Assembly (NCBI RefSeq): GCF_000308855.1
Contig: NZ_BAGM01000112.1
Coordinates: 1 to 48,704 of the forward strand
Direction: 5' to 3'
Source of the DNA: Nocardia veterana NBRC 100344
Lineage (GTDB): Bacteria; Actinomycetota; Actinomycetes; Mycobacteriales; Mycobacteriaceae
Length of the DNA stretch: 48,704 nt
Under the pieces are notes generated by a model. The model ran no database searches and was not told the origin of the DNA. It saw nothing but the letters and a program-made list of their open reading frames with translations. Shown here piece by piece: positions 1 through 7,728 of the stretch (position 1 is its first letter; every line of letters starts with the position of its first letter). The position numbers and the translations under genes are program-made.

Positions 1-179
1 GTGGGCTGGGTCTTCTCGGCGGCCGCGGCGATCGTGGAGGCCAACGCGACCGGCTTCACATCGTCGCTCTTGTGGCCACCGGCGGAGGTGATGGCAGCGA
101 AGGCGGCAAGGGCCAGGGTGGCGGATCCGGCGGTACGCGCGGCCGCCTTGGCTCTACTGCTCGTCGTGGTCTTCGACAT
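1..179 (-). CDS. Exported protein, N-terminal part only (runs off the window)
   Basis: The minus strand from an ATG at 179 gives MSKTTTSSRAKAAARTAG followed by a hydrophobic Ala-rich stretch and an SAGG sequence. This is a typical Sec signal peptide of an actinobacterial secreted protein. A GGAAAG ribosome site lies 7 bases before the ATG. Only 59 codons are in the window, so the mature domain is not visible. The long folded leader upstream and the signal peptide make a cell-wall hydrolase or peptidase (NlpC/P60, M23 or Rpf type) a reasonable guess, but nothing in the visible part proves it. Shorter plus-strand frames here are shadows. Confidence 0.65.
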   Translation of the reverse strand, partial: MSKTTTSSRAKAAARTAGSATLALAAFAAITSAGGHKSDDVKPVALASTIAAAAEKTQP

Positions 180-189
180 TCGGTGCTTT

Positions 190-385
190 CCTACTCGTGG
201 TGTCTCGGCCTCGGTGGCCTGCCGCAGGCAGCGAGGGACCAGGGTGGGCCCCTCCGGGGGACTCACCTCGGGTGCTGCATGCTGTTCGGATGGATGGGAA
301 GCCGGGGCTTCCCGCCTGTGCGGCGCGATCGGCCGCGCTCGGATCCGGCTACCGGATACCGTCGCCGGGTGGCCCGGCGACTACG
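190..385 (-). promoter_or_regulatory. Structured 5' leader RNA, candidate riboswitch
   Basis: The leader of the exported-protein gene holds several consecutive stem-loops. At 361-381 is a perfect 9-bp stem with a 3-base loop. At 341-360 is an 8-bp stem with one bulged A. At 296-313 is a perfect 8-bp stem with a 2-base loop. Smaller G/C stems lie near 216-232 and 248-260. Long folded leaders in front of secreted cell-wall hydrolase genes in actinobacteria are often ydaO-type (cyclic di-AMP) riboswitches. I do not see a clean ydaO core such as GGGGAACC with GGGTGAAT, so the class is open. The rest of 386-638 holds a probable promoter and no confident gene; a 53-codon TTG-start frame (349-510, minus) with GC-rich third positions overlaps it. 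Confidence 0.4.
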
Positions 386-638
386 CGCTGAGCAGTCTCG
401 GCCGGCGCGGGGCGCAGCACGGCGGGCGTGCCCGTGGGCAGCTCCGGCGAGTTCACGTTCCGCATGGCGTTCGACAGCTCCTCGTCTGATTCAGACTCGA
501 CGTCTGACAACCAACGAGGTCACAGGATGATTGCGGCAAGTGAACGTAAACTTAACTCGAGATGAACAAACGGTGCCGCTACTCGCGATTTACCCCCACC
601 GGCCGCCGCAACCTAGCTCTGACCTGGGAATTCGGTCG

Positions 639-2000
639 TCACGACGACGTGCTGCGCATCACAGAAAAATAACGCGTGTCGCGCTGGACGTGGGTGTTTT
701 GTCCGATTTTCTGACAGTTCGGCAACTGTTCGGTAACGATCGATAACGCTCGGTAACCCCGTCGTCGGAGGGCCCGATATCCCAAGTTCGGCAACCGCCG
801 GGTAGCCGGAGCATTCGGGCACAGAAGCCGGGAATTCAGGAGCCGGCGCTCACCATGTCCACCCGCGTATCGGCGCGGACCGGTCCGGATTCGCCCGCCG
901 CGCCCCGCCCGCCGCGCCCCGCCCGGCGCCAGGCGACGCAGAGCGCCCAGCAGCAGCGGCAGCGTGCAGATCATCAGCAGCAGGCGCAGGCTCTGCACGC
1001 TGGTGACGAGCGGCATATCGGCGTTCATGTCCTCGGCGGCCGCAAGGACGGCGTTGATTCCGCCCGGTGTGGTCGCGAGGTACAGATCGGACAGCTCCAG
1101 ATCGACGAGACAGCCCAGGCCGATCGCCATCGCCCCCACCAGTGCCGAGACCACCACCACCGCCACCGTCATCGCCGGAATCAATCGGGCCATCTCGCCC
1201 ACCACCGCCCGAGTGAACCGGGAGCCGACCTCGAAGCCGATCAGGTCGAACAGCAACTCCTTGAACAGATTGGTCGGAGCGTAGCCGTGACTGATGCCGA
1301 GGGCGGTCAGCACCGCCGTGGCCGGCAACGGCCCCAGCAGCGCCGGATTCGGCAGCCGGAGGCGACGACCGAGGCGAATGCCGATGACACCCAACATGAT
1401 TGCCGTCGACAGCCCCGCCACCTGGTCACCGCGCCCGACGACGGTCCACTGCGCCAGATCCGGATTCGTCACCGCGTCGACGAGTCGCGCCCCCGGCGTG
1501 GCCGTGCGATCGCCGTCGTCCAGCAGCATCGCGACGGCGGGCGCGGTCAGCGCCACCAGTCCGACGCGCAGATATTGCATGAAGGCGACCCGCCGCGGAT
1601 CCGCGTCCAGCTCGTCCGCGCAGGCGATCACCGCGGCCGAACCACCGGCGATCAGCCCGAGGACAGCGGTCGACGAATCCACCCGGGCGACCCGCGAGAA
1701 GACCACGGCCGCAAGAACACTCACGACCACCGTGGCCGCGGTGACCGCCAGCACCGGCAGCAGGTCCAGGCCGATCGACCGGAGCAACGACAGCTGCAGG
1801 TAGCTGCCCATCAGGACTCCGAGCATGGCCTGGACGGCCGTGGGCACCTGCCTCGGCAGCGGCGCGGGCAATCGCCCGGACAACGCCAGCGCCGCGCCGA
1901 CAACGATCGCCACGATCATCTGCGGTGCGGGGAAATACCAGCGCTCCACCATCTTCGCGATCGCCGGCACACCGGCGACCAGCGCCACCCACCCGACCAT
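639..2000 (-). CDS. AbrB-family membrane protein (PF05145 type)
   Basis: This 453-codon frame encodes a polytopic membrane protein with two similar halves. Each half has hydrophobic helices and a Gly-rich segment (TPGGINAVLAAAEDMNADMP near residue 320), typical of the AbrB/DUF1632-like transporter family (Transport_AbrB). Substrates of these proteins are unknown. The start is fixed at 2000 because an in-frame stop lies four codons upstream. The last 90 or so codons, below about 900, are Arg-rich and unlike the family. They begin at a 14-bp tandem repeat (893-925), and a net shift there would end the protein at a stop at 836-838 instead. The C-terminal boundary is therefore doubtful. No same-strand partner is close: cbs ends 258 bases upstream. 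Confidence 0.75.
   Translation of the reverse strand: MVGWVALVAGVPAIAKMVERWYFPAPQMIVAIVVGAALALSGRLPAPLPRQVPTAVQAMLGVLMGSYLQLSLLRSIGLDLLPVLAVTAATVVVSVLAAVVFSRVARVDSSTAVLGLIAGGSAAVIACADELDADPRRVAFMQYLRVGLVALTAPAVAMLLDDGDRTATPGARLVDAVTNPDLAQWTVVGRGDQVAGLSTAIMLGVIGIRLGRRLRLPNPALLGPLPATAVLTALGISHGYAPTNLFKELLFDLIGFEVGSRFTRAVVGEMARLIPAMTVAVVVVSALVGAMAIGLGCLVDLELSDLYLATTPGGINAVLAAAEDMNADMPLVTSVQSLRLLLMICTLPLLLGALRRLAPGGARRAGRGGRIRTGPRRYAGGHGERRLLNSRLLCPNAPATRRLPNLGYRALRRRGYRALSIVTEQLPNCQKIGQNTHVQRDTRYFSVMRSTSS
893..925. repeat. 14-bp tandem repeat inside the AbrB-type gene
   Basis: Bases 893-925 have an exact period of 14 (2.36 copies, G/C only). Fourteen is not a multiple of three, so gain or loss of one unit changes the reading frame of the C-terminus of the minus-strand gene. 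It could act as a slippage site or reflect a recent frameshift. Confidence 0.8.
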
Positions 2001-2257
2001 GCCACCGGGTCATGCCGTTGGATGCTCGTCGGCGGCGAGGAACTGCCGGTAACACTGCCGTTATCGACGACCACCCGGACAGTGATTCCGGACGCACCCG
2101 GCTTGTGCGCTGTTGCAGCGACCGCCGCCGATCCGGCGGAACGTACCGGACGCAGCGGTGGCAGACGACGCGCAATCGATCCGCATCCGCTGCGCTCCGG
2201 CGAACCGACGTACCGCCCCGATCGCACGCGGACGCGACGGCAGGGCGTGGGTTCGGC

Positions 2258-3652
2258 TCAGTGCGTGGGCAGACCCGAACCGCTGAGGAAACCGAGCAGA
2301 TCGTGGCGGGTGATGACGCCGATCGGCTTGCCGTCCTCGACCACCATCAGCGCATCGGTCGATTCCAGCGCCTTGGTCGCGGCGGACACCGGCTCGCCCG
2401 ATCCGATCAGCGGGAACGACGGGCTCATATGCTTCGAGACCGGATCGGTGAGATGAGCGCGACCCTCGAACACCGCCGAGAGCAGATCGCGTTCGGTCAC
2501 GCTGCCCGCCACCTCACCGGCCATCACCGGCGGTTCCGCGCCGACCACCGGCATCTGCGAGACGCCGTATTCGCGCAGGATCTCGATGGCGTCCCGCAGC
2601 GTCTCCTGGGGATGGGTGTGCACCAGATCGGGCAGCTCACCGGATTTACCGCGCAGCACGTCGCCGACGATCTGTTCCGCGGTGCTGCCGTCCAGGCGCG
2701 AGCGCAGGAAGCCGTAGGAGCTCATCCAGTTGTCGTTGAAGATCTTCGACAGATAGCCGCGCCCGCCGTCGGGCAGCAACACCACGACGACCGCGTCGGG
2801 ATCGCGCTCGGCGACCTGCAGCGCGGCCACCACGGCCATACCGCAGGAGCCGCCGACCAGCAGGCCCTCCTCGCGGGCGAGGCGACGGGTCATCTCGAAG
2901 GAGTCGGCATCGGAGACCGCGATGATCTCGTCCGGCACCGCCGGGTCGTAGGCCGAAGGCCAGAAGTCCTCACCGACACCTTCGACCAGATAGGGCCGGC
3001 CGGTGCCGCCGGAGTACACCGAACCCTCCGGGTCGGCGCCCACGATCTTCACCTTGCCGCCCGAGACCTCTTTCAGGTATCGCCCGGCGCCGGTGATCGT
3101 GCCACCGGTACCCACGCCGGCGACGAAATGGGTGACCTTGCCCTCGGTATCGCGCCAGATCTCCGGACCCGTGGTCTCGTAGTGGCTGGCCGGACCACCC
3201 GGGTTGGAGTACTGGTCGGGCTTCCACGCCCCGGGGATCTCCCGGGTCAGCCGGTCCGAGACGCTGTAGTAGCTGTCGGGGTGCTCCGGCGGGACCGCGG
3301 TCGGGCAGACCACTACTTCGGCACCGTAGGCACGCAGGACGTTGCGCTTGTCCTCGCTCACCTTGTCCGGGCAGACGAAGACGCATTTGTAGCCACGCTG
3401 CTGGGCGACCAGGGCCAGACCGACACCGGTATTGCCGGAGGTCGGCTCGACGATGGTGCCACCCGGCTTCAGCAGACCCTGCTCCTCGGCGGCATCGATC
3501 ATCTTGACCGCGATGCGATCCTTCGAACTACCACCCGGGTTCAGGTATTCGATCTTGGCCGCCACCACCCCGGAGTTCGGGCCCACCACAGAATTCAACC
3601 GGACGAGCGGGGTATTACCGATCAGGTCGACGACGTGGTTCGCGATGCGCAT
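2258..3652 (-). CDS. cbs: Cystathionine beta-synthase
   Basis: The 464-residue protein condenses serine with homocysteine to form cystathionine in the transsulfuration pathway, using pyridoxal phosphate. The PLP lysine is K44 in GGSSKDR. The phosphate-binding loop TSGNTG follows near residue 72, and a second Gly loop (GTGGT) lies near 182. The C-terminal third (about 335-460) is a pair of CBS (Bateman) domains, which separates it from plain cysteine synthases. The length equals that of the mycobacterial enzyme. ATG 3652 starts the conserved MRIANHVVDLIGNTPLVRLN. In M. tuberculosis, cbs sits close to an SGNH hydrolase and fadA3 in the same relative orientation; here these lie 6.6 kb away, separated by the accessory block. 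Confidence 0.95.
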   Translation of the reverse strand: MRIANHVVDLIGNTPLVRLNSVVGPNSGVVAAKIEYLNPGGSSKDRIAVKMIDAAEEQGLLKPGGTIVEPTSGNTGVGLALVAQQRGYKCVFVCPDKVSEDKRNVLRAYGAEVVVCPTAVPPEHPDSYYSVSDRLTREIPGAWKPDQYSNPGGPASHYETTGPEIWRDTEGKVTHFVAGVGTGGTITGAGRYLKEVSGGKVKIVGADPEGSVYSGGTGRPYLVEGVGEDFWPSAYDPAVPDEIIAVSDADSFEMTRRLAREEGLLVGGSCGMAVVAALQVAERDPDAVVVVLLPDGGRGYLSKIFNDNWMSSYGFLRSRLDGSTAEQIVGDVLRGKSGELPDLVHTHPQETLRDAIEILREYGVSQMPVVGAEPPVMAGEVAGSVTERDLLSAVFEGRAHLTDPVSKHMSPSFPLIGSGEPVSAATKALESTDALMVVEDGKPIGVITRHDLLGFLSGSGLPTH

Positions 3653-3893
3653 AGCTACATCGTCGCAGAGCCGGATATCGGGCTCGCGATTGGTCCGGTC
3701 CGGCGACGCCCGGCGTGGCCCACTACCTGCTCACCTTCGACCCACCGAATCGGGCGGTAGCGGGCCGTCTCGGCGTCGGTCGAACGTCGCCGCGGTGTGC
3801 ACCACCGGTGAGCGCTCGGTGAGCGATTCGTCAGCCGGATGCGAAACCCTTCGACCACGGTGGCCCGACGCCGGATATGAGGAGGGCAACGAC

Positions 3894-5591
3894 ATGAGTG
3901 CCGGCAACGAGAACGCCCAGCCGAACGGTCCGGGTGCCGGAACGTATGTCACCCTGGCCGACATCGAGAAGCATGAGCAACAGGAGCTTCTCGACGACGG
4001 GCAGCGGCCGGCGCCGGCGCCACCGCGGAACGTCGAGCCGCCGGTGGTCGGGGTGGTAGCGGCCCAGCGGGCCGGCGTTCCGGCACCGGGCCAGGTGACG
4101 TCGATACCGGCGACGAACAGCATTCCGTCCGGCGGCCGCATGTCCAATGGCCAGTCCATTCGAAACGGCGGTTACGTCCTGGCACGGGACGAAAGCGGTG
4201 ATTACCTGCTCACCGGGCCCGGCGGCGCGAAATTGTGGGGCTACTCCGGGGCCGGGACCCCGTTCGATACGCAATCCGGTGCATTGGTGCTCGAGTCCGA
4301 TGGCTCGCTCCGACTGAAAGACGCGCAGGGCAAACCGGTTTCGACCATCGTCTCCGCCGACACACGGCGCCATGACGACCTTGTGCTCCTCTACCATCCG
4401 GCCAACGAGTCGCCGGGCTTGCGCTGGCTGATCGAACAAGCCCGATGCGTGGTCCAGCTGACACTCGACCTCCTCGGCTGCCGTGCGGTTTCGGAGGTGC
4501 CGGACTTGTCGGCCTGGTTACGCAGCAAAGGACTTCCGGACGGGTCGCACAGTTCGGCGACCGTCGACGCATACAACGCGGCGGACGCCCACCTGTCGGG
4601 TATCGAGTCGGAACTCAGGGCTCTCGAGGGCAAGGTCGATGCGGTGTGCCGAGCCGGCAAATCGGATTCCGACGCGGTGCGCGGAAAGATCCATGCCGAC
4701 ATCGCCGAGCTCAATACGATGCTGCGCGCCGCGGACAACCATGCGGAGCATTTCCGAGCGGTCACCGACATCCGGGTGTCCACGCATATCCCCAGCTCCG
4801 ATCGAATTCGAACGCGAATTCAACCGGCCTTCGAGGAGAAGGTGGAGAAGGCGATCGTGAACAAGGTCGAACATGTGGAGAGCTTGGTGCGGACCGCGAC
4901 CGAGGCCAATCACCACCGGGCGCGCACCATCTCCGGACCCGCCACCCACCGCACAGCGCCGGGGCACGCCGGGCGGGTTACGGCGCCGCACGGCTGCCGC
5001 ACCCGGACCGCGGCCCGCACCGCCCCCGCCGACGCGGATCCGGCTCCGCAGCAGTTCGTGGCGGGTACGGACAACGCTCCCGACGGTCTCGTGTCCGGCG
5101 AAACAGTCGAGGGCGAAGGCCGGTTCGACTCCCCGCTCACCGAAGCGATGCTCGAGTCCAGCTCGCCGTACTTCAACCCGGCCGAACCGAAGGGCGCCGA
5201 CGCGGCAGTGCCTCGCGGGATCGCCGACCGCAGCCAGGAGTTCCCGTGCCCGGCTTTCTGGGCCATGAGCCCGTGGACGTGGAACCTGCCGGATCCGATG
5301 ACTGTGCTGCCGCAGTACGGCCTGCCCGCGACGGTTCGGCAGGGCCGGCCCGCACCGCCGGTCTCGATCCCGAACTGGGCCGAGGATGTTCCGATCCTCG
5401 GAACACCCTCCCCGCCGCCGCGCGGCGAACTCATTCTCGTCACCGTCGCAGACGAACACACCAGCGGCGCCGAGTGGGCTGACGAGTCCCGGCTCGAACA
5501 GGGCATATCGATGTTCGGCGGCACGAATATTCCGGGCTTCCGCACCGGCAGGGACGCCGTCCGAACGACTGAGACAGGACAGCCCGGGTAG
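3894..5591 (+). CDS. Hypothetical protein: lectin-like fold, helical region, Pro-rich tail
   Basis: This gene is not recognised as a named family. The ATG at 3894 has a GGAGG site 10 bases upstream. The 565-residue product starts with a Pro/Gln-rich low-complexity segment (1-80). Residues about 85-150 resemble a bulb-type (mannose-binding) lectin repeat (NGGYVLARDESGDYLLTGPG, then LVLESDGSLRLKD). A long alpha-helical part follows (about 225-340), with heptad-like ESELRALEGKVDAV and a conserved-looking EKVEKAIVNKVEHVESLV. Residues 345-400 are Arg/Thr/Pro-rich and may hide a sequencing or real frameshift pair. The tail is Pro/Trp-rich. No signal peptide is seen. It diverges from cbs and converges on the SARP regulator. 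The helical half recalls type VII secretion partners, which is only an inference. Confidence 0.6.
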   Translation: MSAGNENAQPNGPGAGTYVTLADIEKHEQQELLDDGQRPAPAPPRNVEPPVVGVVAAQRAGVPAPGQVTSIPATNSIPSGGRMSNGQSIRNGGYVLARDESGDYLLTGPGGAKLWGYSGAGTPFDTQSGALVLESDGSLRLKDAQGKPVSTIVSADTRRHDDLVLLYHPANESPGLRWLIEQARCVVQLTLDLLGCRAVSEVPDLSAWLRSKGLPDGSHSSATVDAYNAADAHLSGIESELRALEGKVDAVCRAGKSDSDAVRGKIHADIAELNTMLRAADNHAEHFRAVTDIRVSTHIPSSDRIRTRIQPAFEEKVEKAIVNKVEHVESLVRTATEANHHRARTISGPATHRTAPGHAGRVTAPHGCRTRTAARTAPADADPAPQQFVAGTDNAPDGLVSGETVEGEGRFDSPLTEAMLESSSPYFNPAEPKGADAAVPRGIADRSQEFPCPAFWAMSPWTWNLPDPMTVLPQYGLPATVRQGRPAPPVSIPNWAEDVPILGTPSPPPRGELILVTVADEHTSGAEWADESRLEQGISMFGGTNIPGFRTGRDAVRTTETGQPG

Positions 5592-5648
5592 CGCCGCGGT
5601 CGAGGCCGGCGCCGGTCCGCCGGAGTCGCGGTCGAAGCGGCGCGACGA

Positions 5649-7568
5649 TCAGGGGGCGCCCGCCGGATCAGCGGATTCCCCTCTGCCCGTGGACTTTTCG
5701 GCACAGAACTCGCGGACGACCCGAAGCATGCGATACCGCCCGCCGCACCGGCCGACCAACGACTTGTCGACCAGACTGCACAACAACTCTTCCGCCGCCG
5801 CGAGCCCGCTTCCCCCGACGGCGTCGGCCAGATCGAAAACTGCTGGAAATGCGGCGATCCGCTGCGCCATCGTTCGTTCGTCGTCCGACAGCAGGTTCCA
5901 GCTCCACTCGACGACCGCTCGCAGACTGCGGTGCCGGGGCGATCCCGCCCGATCCTCATGCGCGAGGAGGTCGAACAGATCATCCGATCGAGCCGCGATC
6001 CGCTCCAGGGGCAGCGTGCGCAGGCGGGCAGCGGCCAGCTCGATGGCCAGCGGCAGGCCGTCCACCGCCGCGCAGATCCGATGCACCACCTCGACGTTGT
6101 TTGCGTCGACGACGAATCCACGCTGTGCCGCGGCAGCACGATCGGCGAACAACCGGAGGGCAGGTCCGGTCCGGTGCGGAAACCGATGATCGGGCCGGCC
6201 GACCCTCAGCGGGTCGACGGCGAAGAGCACTTCCCCGACTATTCCCAAGGGCTGTCTACTGGTGGCCAGGACCGACACCCGCGGGCAATGCGCGAGGATG
6301 CGATCCACCAGTCCGGCGGCCTCGGCGAGGACGTGTTCACAGTTGTCCACAACAACCAGCAATGTCCGCCCGGACAACGAGGCGAGCAGTGTCTGTTCCC
6401 GGTCGGCCCGTCCCCGGACGGTGCAGTCGGATCGGCTTCGCGCGGTGTCGTGGACACCGACCGCGGTGGCGACGGCGCAGATCACCTGGGCGCCCTCGCT
6501 GACCGCAGCGAGATCGACGAAGCATACGTCCGTCGTCACTCGGCCGGCCGCCTCGACGGCCAGCCGGGTCTTGCCCACCCCGCCCGGCCCGGTCACCGTC
6601 ACCAGCCGAGCGTCGGCGACCGTTTTCACCAGCGTCGTCAGCTGTTCGTCGCGTCCGATCAGATTCGACAGCGGCACCGGCAGTGGCCGGGGCCGGGGGG
6701 TTTCCAGCGCTTCGGCGCGGAGCACCTCGAGATAGGCGCCGGTCAGTACGGCCGACGGATCGACACCCAGCTCGTCGTCGAGCAGCCGTCGGGCCCGGTC
6801 GAATTCGACCAGGGCCTCGGCCCGCCTACCCGCCGCGCCCAGCGCTTGGACGAGCAGCGCGCGCAATCGTTCCCGCAGCGGATGAGCTGCGGTCAACTCC
6901 GATAATTCGGCCAGCACCGACCCATGCTCTCCGCACCTCAGCGCCGCCTCGGCTCGATCTTCCTGCATCGACAGCCGTACCTCGGACAGCTGCGCGACCA
7001 CGCCGGCGACGAACGGCACATCCGCGATATCGGCCAGCGGGTCGCCGCGCCAGAGACACAACGCGTCGTCGAGGAGCCGCAGTGCGCCGCGGGCGTCGCC
7101 GCGGGCCGACGCCCGGCGGGCGGCGTCGGCCAGCCGCGTGGTGCGGTGAAGGTCGATCGAATCGGGTTCCATCTCGAGTAGATAGCCCCCTGCCTCATAT
7201 CGGAGAATCTGCTTCGCCGGTGACACCGCACGCAACGCGCGACGCAACCGGGACGCCTGCGCCTGCAGCGCGTGGACCACGTCCGCGGGATGGCAACCGC
7301 CGTACAACGCCTCGACCACCCGGTCGCGACCGACGACCCGCCCGACGTCGAGGGCCAGCAGCGCGAGGAACGCGCGTGCGAGGGGACCGCCGACATGTAC
7401 CGGTGCTCCGCCTGCGGATCGCACCTCGAGGGGGCCCAGCACACCGACCTGACAGGCCGGTCCCCCGACGTCGGCGCTGCGAGGCAACACCGCTGAATCT
7501 CCCCTCCCGCTCGGATCGGCGAATGCCGAATGTCGGTCCCGGCGACGGCCGAACGGCCATGCGGGCAA
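5649..7568 (-). CDS. SARP/AfsR-type regulator with BTAD and ATPase domain
   Basis: The protein (up to 639 residues) has a winged-helix DNA-binding domain (about 40-130), a bacterial transcriptional activation domain (136-285) and an NB-ARC/STAND-like ATPase with Walker A GPGGVGKTR at 327-335 and Walker B-type LLVVVDNCEHV near 400. This is the AfsR/SARP class, which activates secondary-metabolism or nearby genes. It ends soon after the ATPase, without the long TPR tail of AfsR. The frame opens with TTG at 7568 and no clear ribosome site. A GTG at 7442, just before the conserved LGPLEVR, is a good alternative start. It is divergent from the tandem DGHH gene across 160 bases, so that gene is a natural target candidate. 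Confidence 0.85.
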   Translation of the reverse strand: MPAWPFGRRRDRHSAFADPSGRGDSAVLPRSADVGGPACQVGVLGPLEVRSAGGAPVHVGGPLARAFLALLALDVGRVVGRDRVVEALYGGCHPADVVHALQAQASRLRRALRAVSPAKQILRYEAGGYLLEMEPDSIDLHRTTRLADAARRASARGDARGALRLLDDALCLWRGDPLADIADVPFVAGVVAQLSEVRLSMQEDRAEAALRCGEHGSVLAELSELTAAHPLRERLRALLVQALGAAGRRAEALVEFDRARRLLDDELGVDPSAVLTGAYLEVLRAEALETPRPRPLPVPLSNLIGRDEQLTTLVKTVADARLVTVTGPGGVGKTRLAVEAAGRVTTDVCFVDLAAVSEGAQVICAVATAVGVHDTARSRSDCTVRGRADREQTLLASLSGRTLLVVVDNCEHVLAEAAGLVDRILAHCPRVSVLATSRQPLGIVGEVLFAVDPLRVGRPDHRFPHRTGPALRLFADRAAAAQRGFVVDANNVEVVHRICAAVDGLPLAIELAAARLRTLPLERIAARSDDLFDLLAHEDRAGSPRHRSLRAVVEWSWNLLSDDERTMAQRIAAFPAVFDLADAVGGSGLAAAEELLCSLVDKSLVGRCGGRYRMLRVVREFCAEKSTGRGESADPAGAP

Positions 7569-7728
7569 CCGGGATCAGGATGCGCGATCGCACTCACCGG
7601 ATGCTTACAGAACTCTTGCCGGACCAGCAGGTCACCGCGGTTCCCGCCGCTGGGGTCGGACAGTCCGCTGCCCGCTGCTCGGGGAGTTACGTTATCGGTG
7701 GGCACACTGCACGGGGAGGGCGGAATCG

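Noticed and set aside
349..510. 53-codon minus-strand frame with GC-rich third positions and TTG start
   Set aside because: No ribosome site is visible and it overlaps the stem-loops of the leader; kept only as a note in the leader entry.
855..2456. Long plus-strand frame (533 codons) antisense to the AbrB-type gene and cbs
   Set aside because: The product is His/Gln/Arg-rich with no family features; it is a shadow of minus-strand codon bias.
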